64,000 nt of DNA from Bugula neritina (taxonomy: Eukaryota; Bryozoa; Gymnolaemata; Cheilostomatida; Bugulidae), in NCBI GenBank assembly GCA_964035545.1, contig OZ037772.1:4995733-5059732 (forward strand), in the 5' to 3' direction. Made by a program: the position numbers and the translations under genes. Position 1 is the first letter of the stretch, and the number at the start of each line of letters is the position of its first letter. The notes under the pieces are model-generated. The model worked only from the letters and a program-made list of their open reading frames with translations. It made no database searches and was not told the DNA's origin. Below are positions 11,828-25,812 of this stretch, piece by piece.

Positions 11828-14800
11828 CTATAATAATAATAATATTGTTCTCTAAAATATGTTTAGTCCATGTTTTACACAAAAATGCACCAGTCTCAAA
11901 CTCAACTTGTTTTATTTGCTGATAAGAAATTATTATTTTTGTAACAAATGGCACACATGAAAAAAATACATGCCTATGATCTTTGAATGAGGCAACCCAA
12001 GATCATTTTTCTAATGGGTGGTCTAAATATAACCATATATATTAAACATTATAGGAAAGCTTTAGAGTATTTCTTCTGTAACTATAACTGAGCTAAATTG
12101 GCTCTATAGTCATTATATCAAGATAGTATAAAAATATGCATTTTAACCAATAGCATTGTTTTAAAAACCAAATTGCTTATGTATATATATATAGTTCAGC
12201 CTAAATTTATTAGCAAAGCTCAATTGTACACATTTAAACAGTATATATTTTCCTAGAATGTTGTTTAGAGACATAAAAAAACTGCCTATGCACAACATAC
12301 TTTGCATCTGTTTAGTATCTCGTAATTAGACATAAAAAAATCAAAGCCAATTATAAGGCAAAAGACCATAATACTGTACTATCATTGGATAGTTCTTCAT
12401 CAATAAACAGGTAGTCGCCAGTGGTGGATATGAACCCCTCCTAGATGTTTCTCGTACTTCTTCCTCAAAAAACATTTTCATTAAGCCAAAAAGAAATAAC
12501 AATACACCTTTTTAGTTGACACTTTTTAATTTCTGACTGATATTTCACCTTATTTCCAATTATAATTAACTTTTAACCGGCACTTTTCTTTGTAGTAATT
12601 CCTACCCTTTAGACTGTGTACTTTGAAATGAGTCTGTTTTACTCGTTACATAAAGTATAGTTGCACTGGCTACAGGTTAACACAAAAGCAAGCCTATCTT
12701 GATAAAATCATGCGCAAATGTAGAAGCTACCGAGGGGTTTGTTCCTCATAATTAGAAATTGACAAATTATTTTTAATCCGTTTAAAAGCATCTGGTTAGG
12801 GAAGCATATGCCGTGTTCAATTTGTTATTCTAGCATTAACAATAACAGAATGCAATAATTATAAGTTTATGAAAGTAATTTGTTTTCTTTCTAATTACAA
12901 ATATAATATTTTAGTATATATTGTAAATTTATAAGGCTTGCATTAGGAATAACGCAGCTAAAACATCATTTTCCTTAAAGTCTTAAAAATATATAAGTAT
13001 AACATAATACACTATGCCAATAAACTTATTAAAGTACATGCAAGCAAGCTTAGCTAGTTTAAGAAAAATTACACTAGGTAAATTACCATTATTTATAGAA
13101 TGCTTGCTGATATTAGCTTTTGATGTAATTAAAGTAAATTATTATTTATCTTTCTAGCTAAAGATTTCTTGCCGTAAGTTTTGCTTTTATGCATGGAGAA
13201 ATGTCGTAACAAACGAGTTAAATTTTTATAGCACATAAAAATGTAATTTATAAGTCGAAGATATTTAAACTTAGCCATTAACTCATTTTAATTAGCAATG
13301 TAGCCTAAATCTAATACAATACAAAATATATACCAGTATATATAATATATTTTTACCATGCTGTTAATTACAGTATTTGTAAAACAAATTTTATGCTCAT
13401 TAATTAAATGCAACAAATATTTATAAAATACTAATAATGTTGAATAAATAAATTCAATAATTCCTTTTCTATTTAAATGGCTGCATAATTTCTTGCAAGG
13501 TTGTATAAAGGAGTTGTGGCCCACAACTTATTATGTGTTCAATTGCCACATATGTCTTAGGAAGAAGAAAACTCCCCAAAAATTCTTAGTTTGAAAATTC
13601 TAGTATAATTAAAATCACTTAATATATGTCTTTGAAATGCATTTTGCCACTCTGCAAAGTTGCAGGAACAAATATTGCATGAAGTAATAAATGATTTATG
13701 AAGTAATTAACAAACCAATGTAAAAACTGTTGTTGTATATAGAACACAACATATTGATTTTCTTCAATTTCCACATCAAATCTATATATTCAATTATATC
13801 TAACCAATGCTAATAAACTAAACATGCATGCATACAAATATTTGCATCATATGCAAGTAATATTAGCTAATTAGCAACTATAGCATTTTTTTCATTATCT
13901 TTATTGCTTGCATATGTCTAAGTATTATTAAAATAAGGTTTTTATTTGCAACTTTGCACCACAAATTACATAAAATCTAAAAACTTGAGTTGTGACATAG
14001 GGCTACCTATACACAAATAGACCTTCATAAAACTCTCAATGATTTTATTCAACTCATGTATGCAAAAGTTTTGCTTTAAAACAATTCTTCTAAATCACCC
14101 TAGAGCAGGAAATTATTACAAAAACAGCTTCTCATATATAATTTTTCCCCAGATTAATTTTTTTTCCTGTATTTAAACTAACTTAGCAAGTGAAGATAGT
14201 GATATCACTCAGGTAATCACATATATATTATTCATAGCTGTAATACTTTAGCAATGCATTGCTAAAGTATTACAGCTAAAGTATTACTATTCATGAATAG
14301 ATCATGTTTAATTTCCACTCTATACCTAGCAGTTTTTCAGAATTATAGAGTTATGTATATCGTGAAATTGGAATAGCCTAATAGTTTTACATGTGTTTAT
14401 AGCTAGACAAATTAACTTAACAAGCTTACAATAATTAGATGATATTTGCATTCTTTTGAAGGTTATGGTGAAGCTACTGCAAAACTGGCCATTAGTTTAG
14501 CATAATATGCAATGCCACGCAAAAGCATGCCAAACAAGCAATGTTTATTTACCTTACCAGTGCAATTTTATCACCTTAAACACAAAAGCAAGTATAAAAT
14601 ACACATCCATATTAGATTAACTGTCAAGTTAAAAAAAGACAACATATATTCATGAGCTGGTTCTGTTTGCACAAGTACAATTTAGACCAGCTTATTATTT
14701 AGATTGCCACAAAAATATGACATAAAATATGTCTTTAATCATTATTTTGATATTCACTGGTTGAAGATATTTTTTATATCCTAATATGTAAATATTGTAC

Positions 14801-17568
14801 ATAAATCTTAAAAATTAACTAGGTGAATAAGGAAAACTGCTAATTTTATGAAACTGTTATGTTAATAAAGACAATGGCTATCAACAAATCCTACCAGACC
14901 ACAAACTAATTGTAAATACTAAAGCAATTATATAGTGCTATGTGTTGATCTAGCCTAGTCAATACACCACAAATATGTATTATGACATACCACATTTTAG
15001 GTACTGGGTTACCATTTATTCTAATGGGTATTTGTTTAAACTGTTATATACAGCTTTTTGCACTACCAATATACAACCCAGTTGTTATTCTGTCACTTTT
15101 TATCTACATCTCTTTTTAATGCCAGTTACTTGTTAGCTTCAGTACAAACAGCTAAACATTCTACTCTACAGCCAATCTTACTGTTAACTCTTGTTTAATA
15201 ATATTACAATAATCTAAAAATTTGAGTGTGTTTTTAGTATAATATTCTATCATTATAACTTTTAAATGAAACAATAATATGATAAATGCATTATAACTTT
15301 CTGAAAAGTTTGTTTGCAAAGTATATGTTTTTGGAAAATAGTTTTACAACATTTGCTAGGAGCATTATATTTATTCCTATCTAAAATAATTTTGTTTGAA
15401 CTGCTATGTTTGTAATCATGTAATCAGAAGTAAAGCATCAGTAAAATGAGTATAAGTAGAAGCTTGACAGCTACATTAGGCATTGCTACATAGTACATAA
15501 ATATATGGCGGTATTAAATACTTAGCTGCATTCACAGATAAATGCATGGCTTGGAATTACAATACCATGAATACATTGTTTATTTAGCTGGGTAACTATA
15601 CAATTATGCCAAAGTGAAAAGCCTTTGGTTATTAATGCCTGAAATGTCTAACAATCTACTTGGGAGACCACCTTGTTGTTACAGAGTGAATGAGTTATTT
15701 GTTTGGCATTTGGATGATGGCACAAAGAAAGGCTATTTGGTTTGTTACTTGAGACTAGTAGCAAACTGCTACAGTCATAGCATCTTAGAAGATTTTGCAT
15801 CACTTGCTAGAATTGTACATTATTTTAATGTAGCTATTGAAATTAATATCTCACTGAAAACACAGTATATTGCAAAATCTTAAGCTGTACATAATTATAT
15901 TATGCATCAAAAAGTACTTCTGCTATTCGACTATCCCAGGTTTATTTTAAACTAGCACTGCCAAAGTGCCTTGACTCTATTACAGTGTTTACTAGCTAAT
16001 TTTGTTCTTCTCAATAGTGAAATAGATCTTTTGCAAGAAATTAATGACTAGATATAACAATAATGATTTTTAGGCAAGACTTTCGCATCTATATTGCTCA
16101 TCTGCTAGCTTGAAATACCCCTCTCCTTGGACTAATCTCAGGCTTTTCATTGTTGTTTAAACAGTTTTTAAACTCCTATTTCAATAAATCATTACCAACA
16201 CTGCCTGCATGTATTAATATTCATTAGTGCCATCAATGCACTGTGGAGACAGCACCTGATGTTCTGTATATTACATTATAGTACAGAGATACTAAATTCA
16301 AAACATCTAAAATAATTGATGCTTCTACCAGATTTTTAGCACACCTATAATATGTATTCCTGTAGTAAATATTAATAAGATGTTTTAACTGATAGTTTTT
16401 ATGCCATTATAATAGTTTGATACTATAACTACAACTTGAAACTCTTTAACCAGCACATTGGTTAGTAATATTGCTTCTTGATATTTAATTGCTGGTTCAC
16501 AAACTATCAATAATAGGGATGCATATCAAAACTTGACTGCATTCATAATATGATTTTAATGCTAGGTAATGACTAAGCATGTCTGGCTGATATGAGGTGA
16601 CTATTTTGTACACTGTTTAACAACATCAGCTTTTTGGGTTCATTTAAAGCATCTGCAAATCTGTATTATACATAATTACTGTTAGGGCCAATTAATTAAA
16701 TTGTTAACCCTGAAATGCTTTTTACACTGTAATACTAAGTAGTAAAAGACATGTATATATATATAAACTGATTGTAATTTATACATAACATTGTACATTT
16801 AAAAAAAATCACAAAGTACATAATTTATTAGCTAAATTTCAAGGCGTTTTGTAGGTAGTGGGTTAATGTCAATAAAGTAGAATCCGGGAAGTTGAGTAGC
16901 TTTATTCAAGAGGAAGGCTCTCCAACAGTTCTACCAAAGCCTAAATAACATGTATAAAATGAAGGTTATATGCACAATTTTTTTTCCAAAACAGCCTGCA
17001 ACTGTTTTGCTATTGCCCTTGAAGTTAAACTCCTAAAGTTTATCAAAGTACACACCTTCATCCTAGGTTCGAGAGGTAAGAGATGTTCTTCGCTCAATTT
17101 TATAATAATCCCATCGCCAGTTGGCACGTTCACTTTGCAGGTTGTAATTTAATATTGAATATTTTATTTACTGAGCTAGCTTTTACTAGTAACATATCAA
17201 TCTGGGCGAGATCAGTAACGCTTATAGCTACGTATTATATTACACAGAGCGGTTTATTTGAAGGCAGCGCACTGCAGCTGTGGAATGACTAGGGTAGCCT
17301 ATCCAGGAGTGGATGTAAATTATAAACGTTCTACGTGCTTTTTGAAAGCATTATAGTGATAGCATGCGATTTAGTCATTGATATAAAATTAAAGTTATTG
17401 TTTTAAAAATAATGATTTACTTAAAAAAACAGTTATTTATTTATTTTATTATTGATTTTTATAAAAAAAAAAATAATTGGTAAAGTTTTGAACACCCCTA
17501 ATAATACCACAACTATACTCCACTCTTTTAGTTGTAACTTAATTAGATTAGAAGTCGCATCTTCAATA
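11828..17568. other. AT-rich non-coding stretch
   Basis: I recognise no gene here. The longest open frame, at 15614-15883 on +, resembles nothing I know and has no splice or repeat support. Short CTAATA repeats lie near 11255-11290, and a perfect 44-bp palindrome lies at 14235-14278. Confidence 0.5.
14235..14278. repeat. Perfect 44-bp palindrome
   Basis: The left arm tagctgtaatactttagcaa plus tg is followed immediately by its exact reverse complement, with no spacer. It is not adjacent to any gene. Confidence 0.9.
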
Positions 17569-17732
17569 CACTGCGTTTCCATTATCGCATTATGGGAATG
17601 GATTTTTTCATTCGGCTGATGGAAACAGTTACATCGGATGAAACCGCAACTATAAGGTAATGCAAACCACAAACCACAAATAATCCGTACGAAGCATTCA
17701 TCTGCATTATGCGCAGTCATGGAAACGCAGTG
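17569..17732. mobile_element. 164-bp MITE with 14-bp terminal inverted repeats
   Basis: The ends CACTGCGTTTCCAT and ATGGAAACGCAGTG are perfect inverted repeats, flanked by AATA on both sides (17565-17568 and 17733-17736), a possible target duplication. It has no coding capacity, and the superfamily is unassigned. Confidence 0.65.
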
Positions 17733-19310
17733 AATACTGCTGCATCAGCTTTAAAGTTTAAACTGTAGTGAAGCTCTTACTGAATTAGTAGACTGAAAGT
17801 GCAAAACCTAGTAAGCTACCAACACTATAAATTGTTATAAGCGAGTAAAGGAAATGAACAGTATATGTGTACATAAAATTGTACTCAAATACACAAACAC
17901 CATAGTTATGGTTATTTGAGATGCAGTTGTATTAAAAATTGTGAATTGAATACTCATTATAGACATTACATCATGCTGAATCGGGTTACATATTTGACTA
18001 TTTAAAGCTGTTTTTATAAAATAACTTAACTAAGTTACTTATCAGTGACAAGTAATATAGCATTTATATTCAAACCATGAGCTCATTTCGGCTAAAAATA
18101 GCAGCACCTTGTCACTGCATATGTATGGCTGGCCACTGTTTGAGCCATTAGCAAAATGTAATTTATCAATATCCTCATCACTACACATACCTCATACTTG
18201 GTATACTCATGCACCTGGTTATAGTAAGATTACTTTTAAAATAAAGTTATGCAATTACTACTCAATTGATTAAAAATTCCCTCCAACAATTTTTGTAGAT
18301 TCTGAATTTTTTTAATATTTTGCATTAACAATACAATAAGCTTGGTTACAAATAATATATTATTAATTTAATTTAGATTGCTGTACAGAACCACAAAATA
18401 ATGTGCTTTGAAATCACACACAAAAGCTATAAAACTCAGTGGCTATTACCTCTCATTAGCATTATAAGGTGTTTGGGCTCTCATGCAAGCTGTATAATTA
18501 CTATAAACTGTTTTGGACTAAAAATATATAGGATGTACACTATAGAGTATACACCTGAACGCCACTAGCTTGGAAGCTCTGCTTCCTAGTTAGACTTCAG
18601 AAATTGCTTCAGCATTTTAGTACAACTAATAAATCTAGGTTCAAAGTAGACTACACATTGTATAGGGTATCAGTTGTAGGCAGTACAACAACATTGCCAT
18701 CACCAAGATTCTAACTACTATAGCTACTATAATATAATAACTAGTCTCATACCACCTATTTATTTTACTGCAGAGATGAACTTTAACCCTTGGGTTTAGC
18801 GTGCACAACATGAATCATAGGCTGCGTGAGCTCCCTGTAATCATTATGATGGCTCTGATGCAGCGCAGCTCTACCGTGTTCAACCAAGCATGCAGACTAA
18901 GTGAGAAGCAAAATTTCTAATAAAACCAGTGTATAAATTACATGTTTACACTTATTCTATTGAAGCTATGCAGAAAATTTGAAAAGGTTCCAATAGACAA
19001 ATATCTTATCACTCCATAGGTCAATTTTCACAAAGATATATCAATTAGAGATTGAATTATTTTTTGGGCACTGAGACCATGTGTTTTTGAGCAAAAATGG
19101 GCAAAATATGGTAGTTTTTGGGGCATAAAAGTGCAACAGATGACATAAATAAAAGTTTTAAAAGAGGTTCCAATAGAGCAGCAAGAGATATACAACATAG
19201 TTTTTGAATTTTGTTTCTAGACTCAAAATTGATTGAGTTATGAGTTGGGCACTGTTTCATATATAATTATAATGGAGCAATGAAATTACTGATTCAGTAG
19301 AAGGATGACC
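17733..19310. other. Non-coding, passing into array intron
   Basis: No gene was recognised. From about 19310 the sequence becomes recognisable array-unit intron (caccttaagatcttgaaaag, ttcacacacatatg). Confidence 0.5.
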
Positions 19311-19606
19311 TTAATCAAGCTGTGTAGTGGTAACAATAGAAAATATTGTTTATATACTAATAAAATCTAAATTTCATAACTGATATTCACCTTAAGATCT
19401 TGAAAAGAGAAACTCATGCAGTATATTTCACACACATATGTGATATTTATATGTAATAATGTATTTTATTCAAACTTCATTTTTCATTGGATGAAATTTT
19501 TATAATATCAATATACGACTTTATGCTAGAACTGCATCGCCTTTGCTTTAGATGGTTGTAATACTATAATTATAATGTTGCCTCAACTGGTATATGTTTA
19601 CTATAG

Positions 19607-19747
19607 CATGTCTAATCTGAAGAATCTGGAGACTCTTGATATATCATGGAATAACTTCAGCGAAGGATTACCTGATGTAGTCACATCAATGACATCTCTA
19701 AGAGAAATGAATATTAGTTTCTGTGAACTACTAACTCTACCTGAAAG
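19607..19747 (+). CDS. LRR exon E3
   Basis: A 141-bp phase 2-2 exon after tttactatag and before gttagtaag. It encodes MSNLKNLETLDISWNNFSEG and a second repeat with MNISFCELLTLPE. Distinctive residues are W after LDIS and ISF before the Cys. It opens the main array and is followed by the type-A intron carrying the tRNA-like SINE. Confidence 0.9.
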
Positions 19748-19923
19748 GTTAGTAAGAATGTATTAAATAAAATGTTCATTAGTGTGAAGGATATAATTCT
19801 GCATTAGATGTACCTATTTTTTAATAAAGTTATCTACATATTCTGAGGTTAGGCTTGGAAAGTTCTAGAAGCATTTTGACTAGCTTTCTAAAGTTTCTAA
19901 GTGCAACATGTTGGGTTCACAGT

Positions 19924-20010
19924 AGAATCACAAGTACCGACTGTGTTAAACATTTTCCACTAAAAGTTAACCACCGACTTTTCAGCCGACACCTTAACAT
20001 TTACACTACA
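19924..20010 (-). repeat. tRNA-like SINE relic (one of eight array copies)
   Basis: The minus strand reads like a decayed tRNA gene: an A-box-like tagtgtaatggttag (clearest in the copy at 36429-36511) and a B-box-like ggttgact about 30 bases later. Equivalent copies lie at about 21341-21422, 27255-27333, 29268-29348, 31154-31237, 32982-33064, 36429-36511 and 38281-38363, always in type-A introns at the same distance from the exon. The insertion therefore predates array amplification. It is too decayed to be a tRNA gene. Confidence 0.5.
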
Positions 20011-21017
20011 ATAACTACTGGGTAATCTTAACATCTCATTCAACCAATTCTTTTAAACTCCACTGGCCCCCTTTCTACTCAATAACTTTTAGGCTTCCCT
20101 GGCTTCTTAACTCGCTTTGCATACAAACATACTGCATGGCTGGCTATAGCAGTGTAAACAAACGCTGTACAGTTGTCTAATATAACATCTCATATCTCAT
20201 ATAACATGCTTACTTGAACATGTTTGATGTACATTTTTAGTAAACTATCACAAGAATTATAATAAATTTTTAATCTCTTCACTTAATGAACGTTGTTAAA
20301 TTGTTATAACAATTCTTGGTACAGTTATAAAGTCTGTGACTGTCTCCTCCCAGCAGAATAATAGCTAATACAATAATTATAATAGCAAATATAACTTGAG
20401 ATAGGAGTACGCTAATGTGTATACAGGTCTAGTTCAACTTCCCCTTCTGAGCCATCCCCCCTTATATATATGAGTGCATGGAGTAGGTAGTCCTGAGCTC
20501 ATTCAGGAAGCGCATTATACAAAATATAAATTATAACATAACATAATTCATAAACTAGCACGAAGAACAGTAAAAACATGCATGAGGGTCTGTCCAACAG
20601 GTCTCCTGCCTACATACTTGTGACCCTCAAATGCGTTACAGATAAACATATTTTTAAACATAAATATGAGTATAAAAAGAGAAAAATCATTTTTTAAATG
20701 TTGTTTTATATATAAATATATTACAAGACATGAAGCCTGCAACAATTATGAAAACTCCACTGTGTAATGATTCTTAAAAACCTAGAATAAAGTAGTTTGA
20801 AACAACTGATCTTGTGGCCCCCAGTTTAGCTGAAATTTATAATACGTGGCCCCCACCAAGAAATGCTCTGTTTCGAAAGCCCTCGCTATGAAAAGGTAGG
20901 AAAGCCCTGGTCCAATACATCAGCTGCATACTTGTGTGACACAGTAGATAAGCACAGCCATAATCTACTACAATATTACTATATGATGTTTTAATTAGTA
21001 TATTATGTTTGCTATAG

Positions 21018-21158
21018 CATGTCTAATCTGAAGAATCTGGAGACTCTCGCGGTATCACGGAATAACTTCAGTGAAGGGTTACCTGATGTAGTCACATCAA
21101 TGACATTACTAAGAGAGTTGAATATTAGTTCCTGTGAACTACAAACTCTACCTGAGTG
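21018..21158 (+). CDS. LRR exon E4
   Basis: A 141-bp phase 2-2 exon after gctatag. It encodes MSNLKNLETLAVSRNNFSEG, with AVSR replacing the usual DMSx, then LNISSCELQTLPE. It ends GAG TG rather than GAG AG before gttagtgag, so the residue across the next junction would be Cys or Trp instead of Ser. It is otherwise intact. Confidence 0.85.
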
Positions 21159-21831
21159 GTTAGTGAGAATGTATTAAATAAAATGTTCATTAGTGTGAAG
21201 GATACAATTCTGCATTAGATGCACCTGTTTTTTTAATAAAGTCATCTACATATACTGAAGATTAGCTTGGAAAGTTCTAAAAGCATTTTGACTAGCTTGC
21301 TAGAGTTTCTAAGTGCAATATGTTGGGTTCACAGTAGAATCACAAGTACCAACTGTGTTAAACATTTTCCACTGAGAGTTGACCACCGACTTTTTAGCTG
21401 ACACCTTAACAATTACACTACAATAACTACTGGGTAATCTTAACATCTCATTCAACCAATTCTTTTAAACTCCACTGGCCCCCTTTCTACTCAATAACTA
21501 TTAGGCTTCCCTGACTTCTCATCTCGCTTTGCATACAAACATACTGCATGGCTGGCTATAGCAGTGTGAACAAACGCTGTACAGTTGTCCAATATAACAT
21601 CTCATATCTAATATATAACATGCTAACTTGAACATGTTTGATGTACATTTTTATTAAGTCATCAGATGAATAATAATAAATTTTCATTTTCTTTACTTAA
21701 GGAAAGTTGTCAAATTGTTATAACAATTCTTGATACAGTTATAAAGTCTGTGATTGTCTCCTCTCACCAGAATAGTAGCTAATACAATAATTATAATAGC
21801 AAATGTAACTTGAGATAGGATTACGCTAATG

Positions 21832-23558
21832 CAGTGGTTCCCAACCTTTTTCGGACGATTCCCCCCTTTCATAAATGTTGACTATTAATTTCCCCCCTTT
21901 CGAAGAGCGAAGAGATTTTATGACTTACTCAATAAGAACATATGATCCAATGCAATATAATTATTTTGTTCTATTATATTTGCATATAATATATTTATCA
22001 TAATAGTAATAGTATCGTAACTTTTATGTTATAAAATACAGTGGAGTTCAATTATTAATGTTATGGCTTCATTTGATGCTTTTGTGCCAGCTAGCTTAAG
22101 CCTGGCTCTGTGTTTGACCAGGCCCATCTTAAGTAACTCTGCAGCTTAGGGCAGTTTCTCTTCTCTTTGAATTGATAAGAATCCTACCTCACAGGGATAG
22201 GTGGTGCTGGATGGCACCAAAACTCTGCTTTGTCAGTTATGTGTGGGAATAGTTTGGTTGTTGAAACCCACAATGATTTTAGATAAACTGGTGCATGTAA
22301 AAGTGGCACAGGTAATAATGGCACAAATGGATAAGCAAGTAAAATGGCACACTAATATTAAATTTTTCTAAATTCAAACCCCAAATCCTCCACCCCAAAC
22401 TCTCCACCCCAAGCCCCCAACCTTTGAACCCCAAACCCTCACTTCCTAACTCAAACCCCCAGCCCAAACTCCAGAACCCCAAGTACAAACCAAAGTCCTC
22501 ACCTCAAACCCCTCTTTCGAACTCCAAACCCCCCAATATTGAAAACATGTACCTTTTTTACTTAATTTTCCATTTGTACCATTATTACCTGTACCATTTC
22601 TACTGGACACTACTCACAATACACCAACTAGAGAAGATTTCAAATCACCCTTCATTGCTGAATTGTGAATTAACTCAATAAAATCCTCCTGTAACTTGTC
22701 TGAAAACTGTTCAACAAAGCATTGCAATGGGTCACATGTCAATTTAAAAATCTAGCTCTTTTCTTTGGAAGGTAGCTTAGAGAAATACCGTTAAAACTCC
22801 ATTGAAAGTTTAGAGAGATGCCTAGATTAAGCTTTTTGAAAAATGATCTGGAACAAAAGGTGTTTGATAAAAATGGCACAGGTGAAAATGGCAGAGGTAA
22901 TAATGGCACAAATGGAAAATTAAGTAAAAATAGCACATTTTCAATATTTGCATTTTAGATTTGAGTTGGGGGGTTAGGCGTTCAGAATGGGGGGTTCGAA
23001 GGTTTGGGAAATTTTAACACCAGTGTGCAATTTTTACCTGTGCCATCTTTACCTAAAATCAGAACAGGTTCTTCTCCGGGAAAAGTTCATTGAGTGTGGG
23101 GAAAAACACCATGTTTTTGATAGATGCCACCACTTTGGTGTAACTTTAAACACATTGCTGCTGCTATGACTATGACAAGCAATGATATGATGATTGCTCT
23201 CCTGCATTTTTAGGTTCAGATTGCTTAGCGTAGCAAATATATTTGTTAGGTATGTAGTAAACAGTTCATAGAGATTGACTTGCATGGCTGCTAAAAGTTG
23301 GCCTGTTGGTTTTTGCATATTTTTGACCTCCATTCGAAAAAGAACAGAAAGCACTTTGGGTATAGAGTAATTGATAAATACAAATAGAATTAAACTGAAA
23401 TTGTGGAATATGGTGTGGTTAAATAGATGAGCAAAGATGAAGGTTCATAGATATACATATAGTAATATACATAACTTGCAAGAGCTCAAAAACCGTCAAA
23501 AAATTGCATGAATTTGTCAAAATCCAAATTCCCCCCTAAAATGTCCAAATTCCCCCCC
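21832..23558. mobile_element. Insertion with hAT-like left end
   Basis: A 1.73-kb block interrupts a type-A intron. It starts CAGTGGTTCCCAACC, resembling hAT/Charlie terminal repeats, and ends in C-runs (attcccccccta). No matching right TIR is present. Inside are direct and inverted copies of a gtaaaaatggcacaggtaat-type unit (22295-22350, 22540-22600, 22865-22935, 23025-23055) and a CCCCAAAC-rich stretch (22375-22540). Intron sequence tagcaaatgtaacttgagata is repeated on both sides (21797-21817 and 23559-23579), far longer than a normal target duplication. Confidence 0.5.
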
Positions 23559-24199
23559 TAGCAAATGTAACTTGAGATATAGGAGTACGCTACTGTGTAT
23601 ACAGGTCTAGTTCAACTTCCCCTTCTGAGCCATCCCCCCTCATATATATGAGTGCATGGAGTAGCTAGTCCTGAGTTCATTCAGGAAGCACATTACATGA
23701 TATATAAATTTAAGCATAAAACAATTCGTAAACGAGCACGAAGAACAGTAAAAACATGCATGAGCATCTGTCCAACATGTCCCCTGCCTACATACTTGTG
23801 ACCCTTAAACCCGTTGTAGATAAACTTATTTTAAACATAAATATAAGTTATAAGAAGAAAAAAATCACTTTTTAAATGTTTTTTTATATAAATATATTAC
23901 AAAACATGGAGCCTGCAAAAATTATGGAAACTTCACTGTGTAATCATTTATAAGAACTTAGAACACAGTAATTTGAAATAACTGATATTGTTGCCCCTGG
24001 CCCAAGCTGAAGTTTAAAATATGTGGATCCCACCATGAAAGGCTCTGTTTTGAAAGCCTTAGCTATGTAGCTATGAAAAGGTAGAAAACCCGTCTAATAT
24101 ATGAGCTGGATACTTGTGTGACACAGTAGATGTGCACAGCCATAATCTACTACAATTTTACTAAATGATGTTTCAATTAGTATATTATGTTTACTATAG

Positions 24200-24340
24200 C
24201 ATTTCTAATCTGAAAAATCTGGAGACTCTTGATATAACAGGGAATAACTTCAGTAAAGGATTACCTGATGTATGGACATCAATGACATCTCTAAGGACGT
24301 TGGATATGAAAAACTGTGAACTACCAACTCTACCTGAGAG
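24200..24340 (+). CDS. LRR exon E5
   Basis: A 141-bp phase 2-2 exon after tttactatag and before gttggtaaa. It encodes ISNLKNLETLDITGNNFSKG, then PDVWTSMTSLRTLDMKNCELPTLPE. The initial Met of other exons is Ile here, which fits the exon being internal rather than a translation start. The variable positions read TG and KN. Confidence 0.9.
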
Positions 24341-24951
24341 GTTGGTAAAAGCAACTGAATATGAAATACAAATAAACTGTTTCTTTTTATTTAGGATTTT
24401 GCATGGATGTATTCTTCTAGACTTATATTTTTTTATTGCTAAATATCTTGTGAAAATCTCTCAAGTCTGTTGCAATTTTTTGCAATATTATTACATAAAT
24501 ATGCAAATAAATATATGCTAATAAAGCAATGGTATGTATATGAAATTATAACATGTGGTTAAATGGAATATATTATATGTAGCAAACGTTACAACATTTT
24601 AATTTCATATGCTTGAAATGAGTAAATTAGGTAAATTATAAGTTGACTTTATTAGCCTTTTTTTAAAAAATGAAAAGCATAGGTTTCAAAATGTAATATC
24701 CTGTAAACTAAAATCAGACCTTGATTCGGCAATATAATGTATATAATTGATATTTAAATAGGTTATACTGTCTTTTGCTATGCTATAAGCAGTAAAAAAC
24801 TTTAATGAACGTGTTATAAACAAGTAATCTGTATTTTGAAGTATAAAACAAAAACGAATTATTTCAGCAAATTACCTGTAGCTATATATGTTAGATGTTA
24901 GATGGTTGTACTATACTATTTCATATCTCAACTAGTATATGTTTACTATAG

Positions 24952-25092
24952 CATGTCTAATCTTAAGAATCTGGAGACTCTTGATACGTCAGAGAACAAC
25001 TTTATTAGAGGATTACCTGATGTATTCACATCAATTACATCTTTAAGAAATTTGAATATGCGATACTGTGCGCTACCAACTTTACCTGAGAG
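24952..25092 (+). CDS. LRR exon E6
   Basis: A 141-bp phase 2-2 exon after tttactatag and before gttagtaac. It encodes MSNLKNLETLDTSENNFIRG and a second repeat with LRNLNMRYCALPTLPE. It is intact and is followed by a type-B-like intron. Confidence 0.9.
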
Positions 25093-25812
25093 GTTAGTAA
25101 CAGCAACAATTATATATATGAAAGAAAAATAAATCAACTGAATATGAAATACAAATGAACTGTTTCTCTAGGATTTTGCACGCTTGCATTTTCTAGACTC
25201 ATATTTTTTGTTGCTAAATATTTTCTGAAAATTTCTCAAAACTGTTAAACATCTTGCTATTATAGTTAGTATATTACATAAAATACGCAAATAAGTGTAC
25301 AATATTTAAGAGATGGCTGTGTACAATATTATAAAATGTGGTCAACTGGATTTATAGTATATATTAGAAACTTTACAATAGTATAACTTCGTATCCTTGA
25401 AATGGGTAAAAGTTAGCAAGTTGAGTTTATTGGTTTTCTTTCATAGAAAATAATAAACTCACAATTCAATATGTAATATCCTGCAGACTAAAATCAGACT
25501 TTGATCTGGCAATATGATGTATATGATTGATATTTAATTGCCAAATACTTTGTCAAAATTTCTCAAATCTATTAGGTACAAAATCTTGCTATAATTATTA
25601 CATAAGATAATAAGTTATCTAAAATACAAATAAACTGTTTCTCTAGGATTTTGAATGCCTGCATTTTTCTAGGCTATGATATTTTTTGTTGCTAAATATT
25701 TTGTGAAAATTTCTCAAAACTGTTAAAAAATATTGCTATAGTTACTATATTATATAAAATGCGCAAATAAGTGTACAATAATAAGTATGCTGTGTATATA
25801 ATATTAGAAAAT

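Noticed and set aside
15614-15883. An 89-codon plus-strand frame in the long non-coding stretch
   Set aside because: No family resemblance, no splice support and no duplicate elsewhere in the window; it is compatible with chance.
22279-22681. Gly/Trp-rich and Pro/Asn-rich frames on opposite strands
   Set aside because: They are produced by a CCCCAAAC-rich repeat within the 21832-23558 insertion, not by coding selection.
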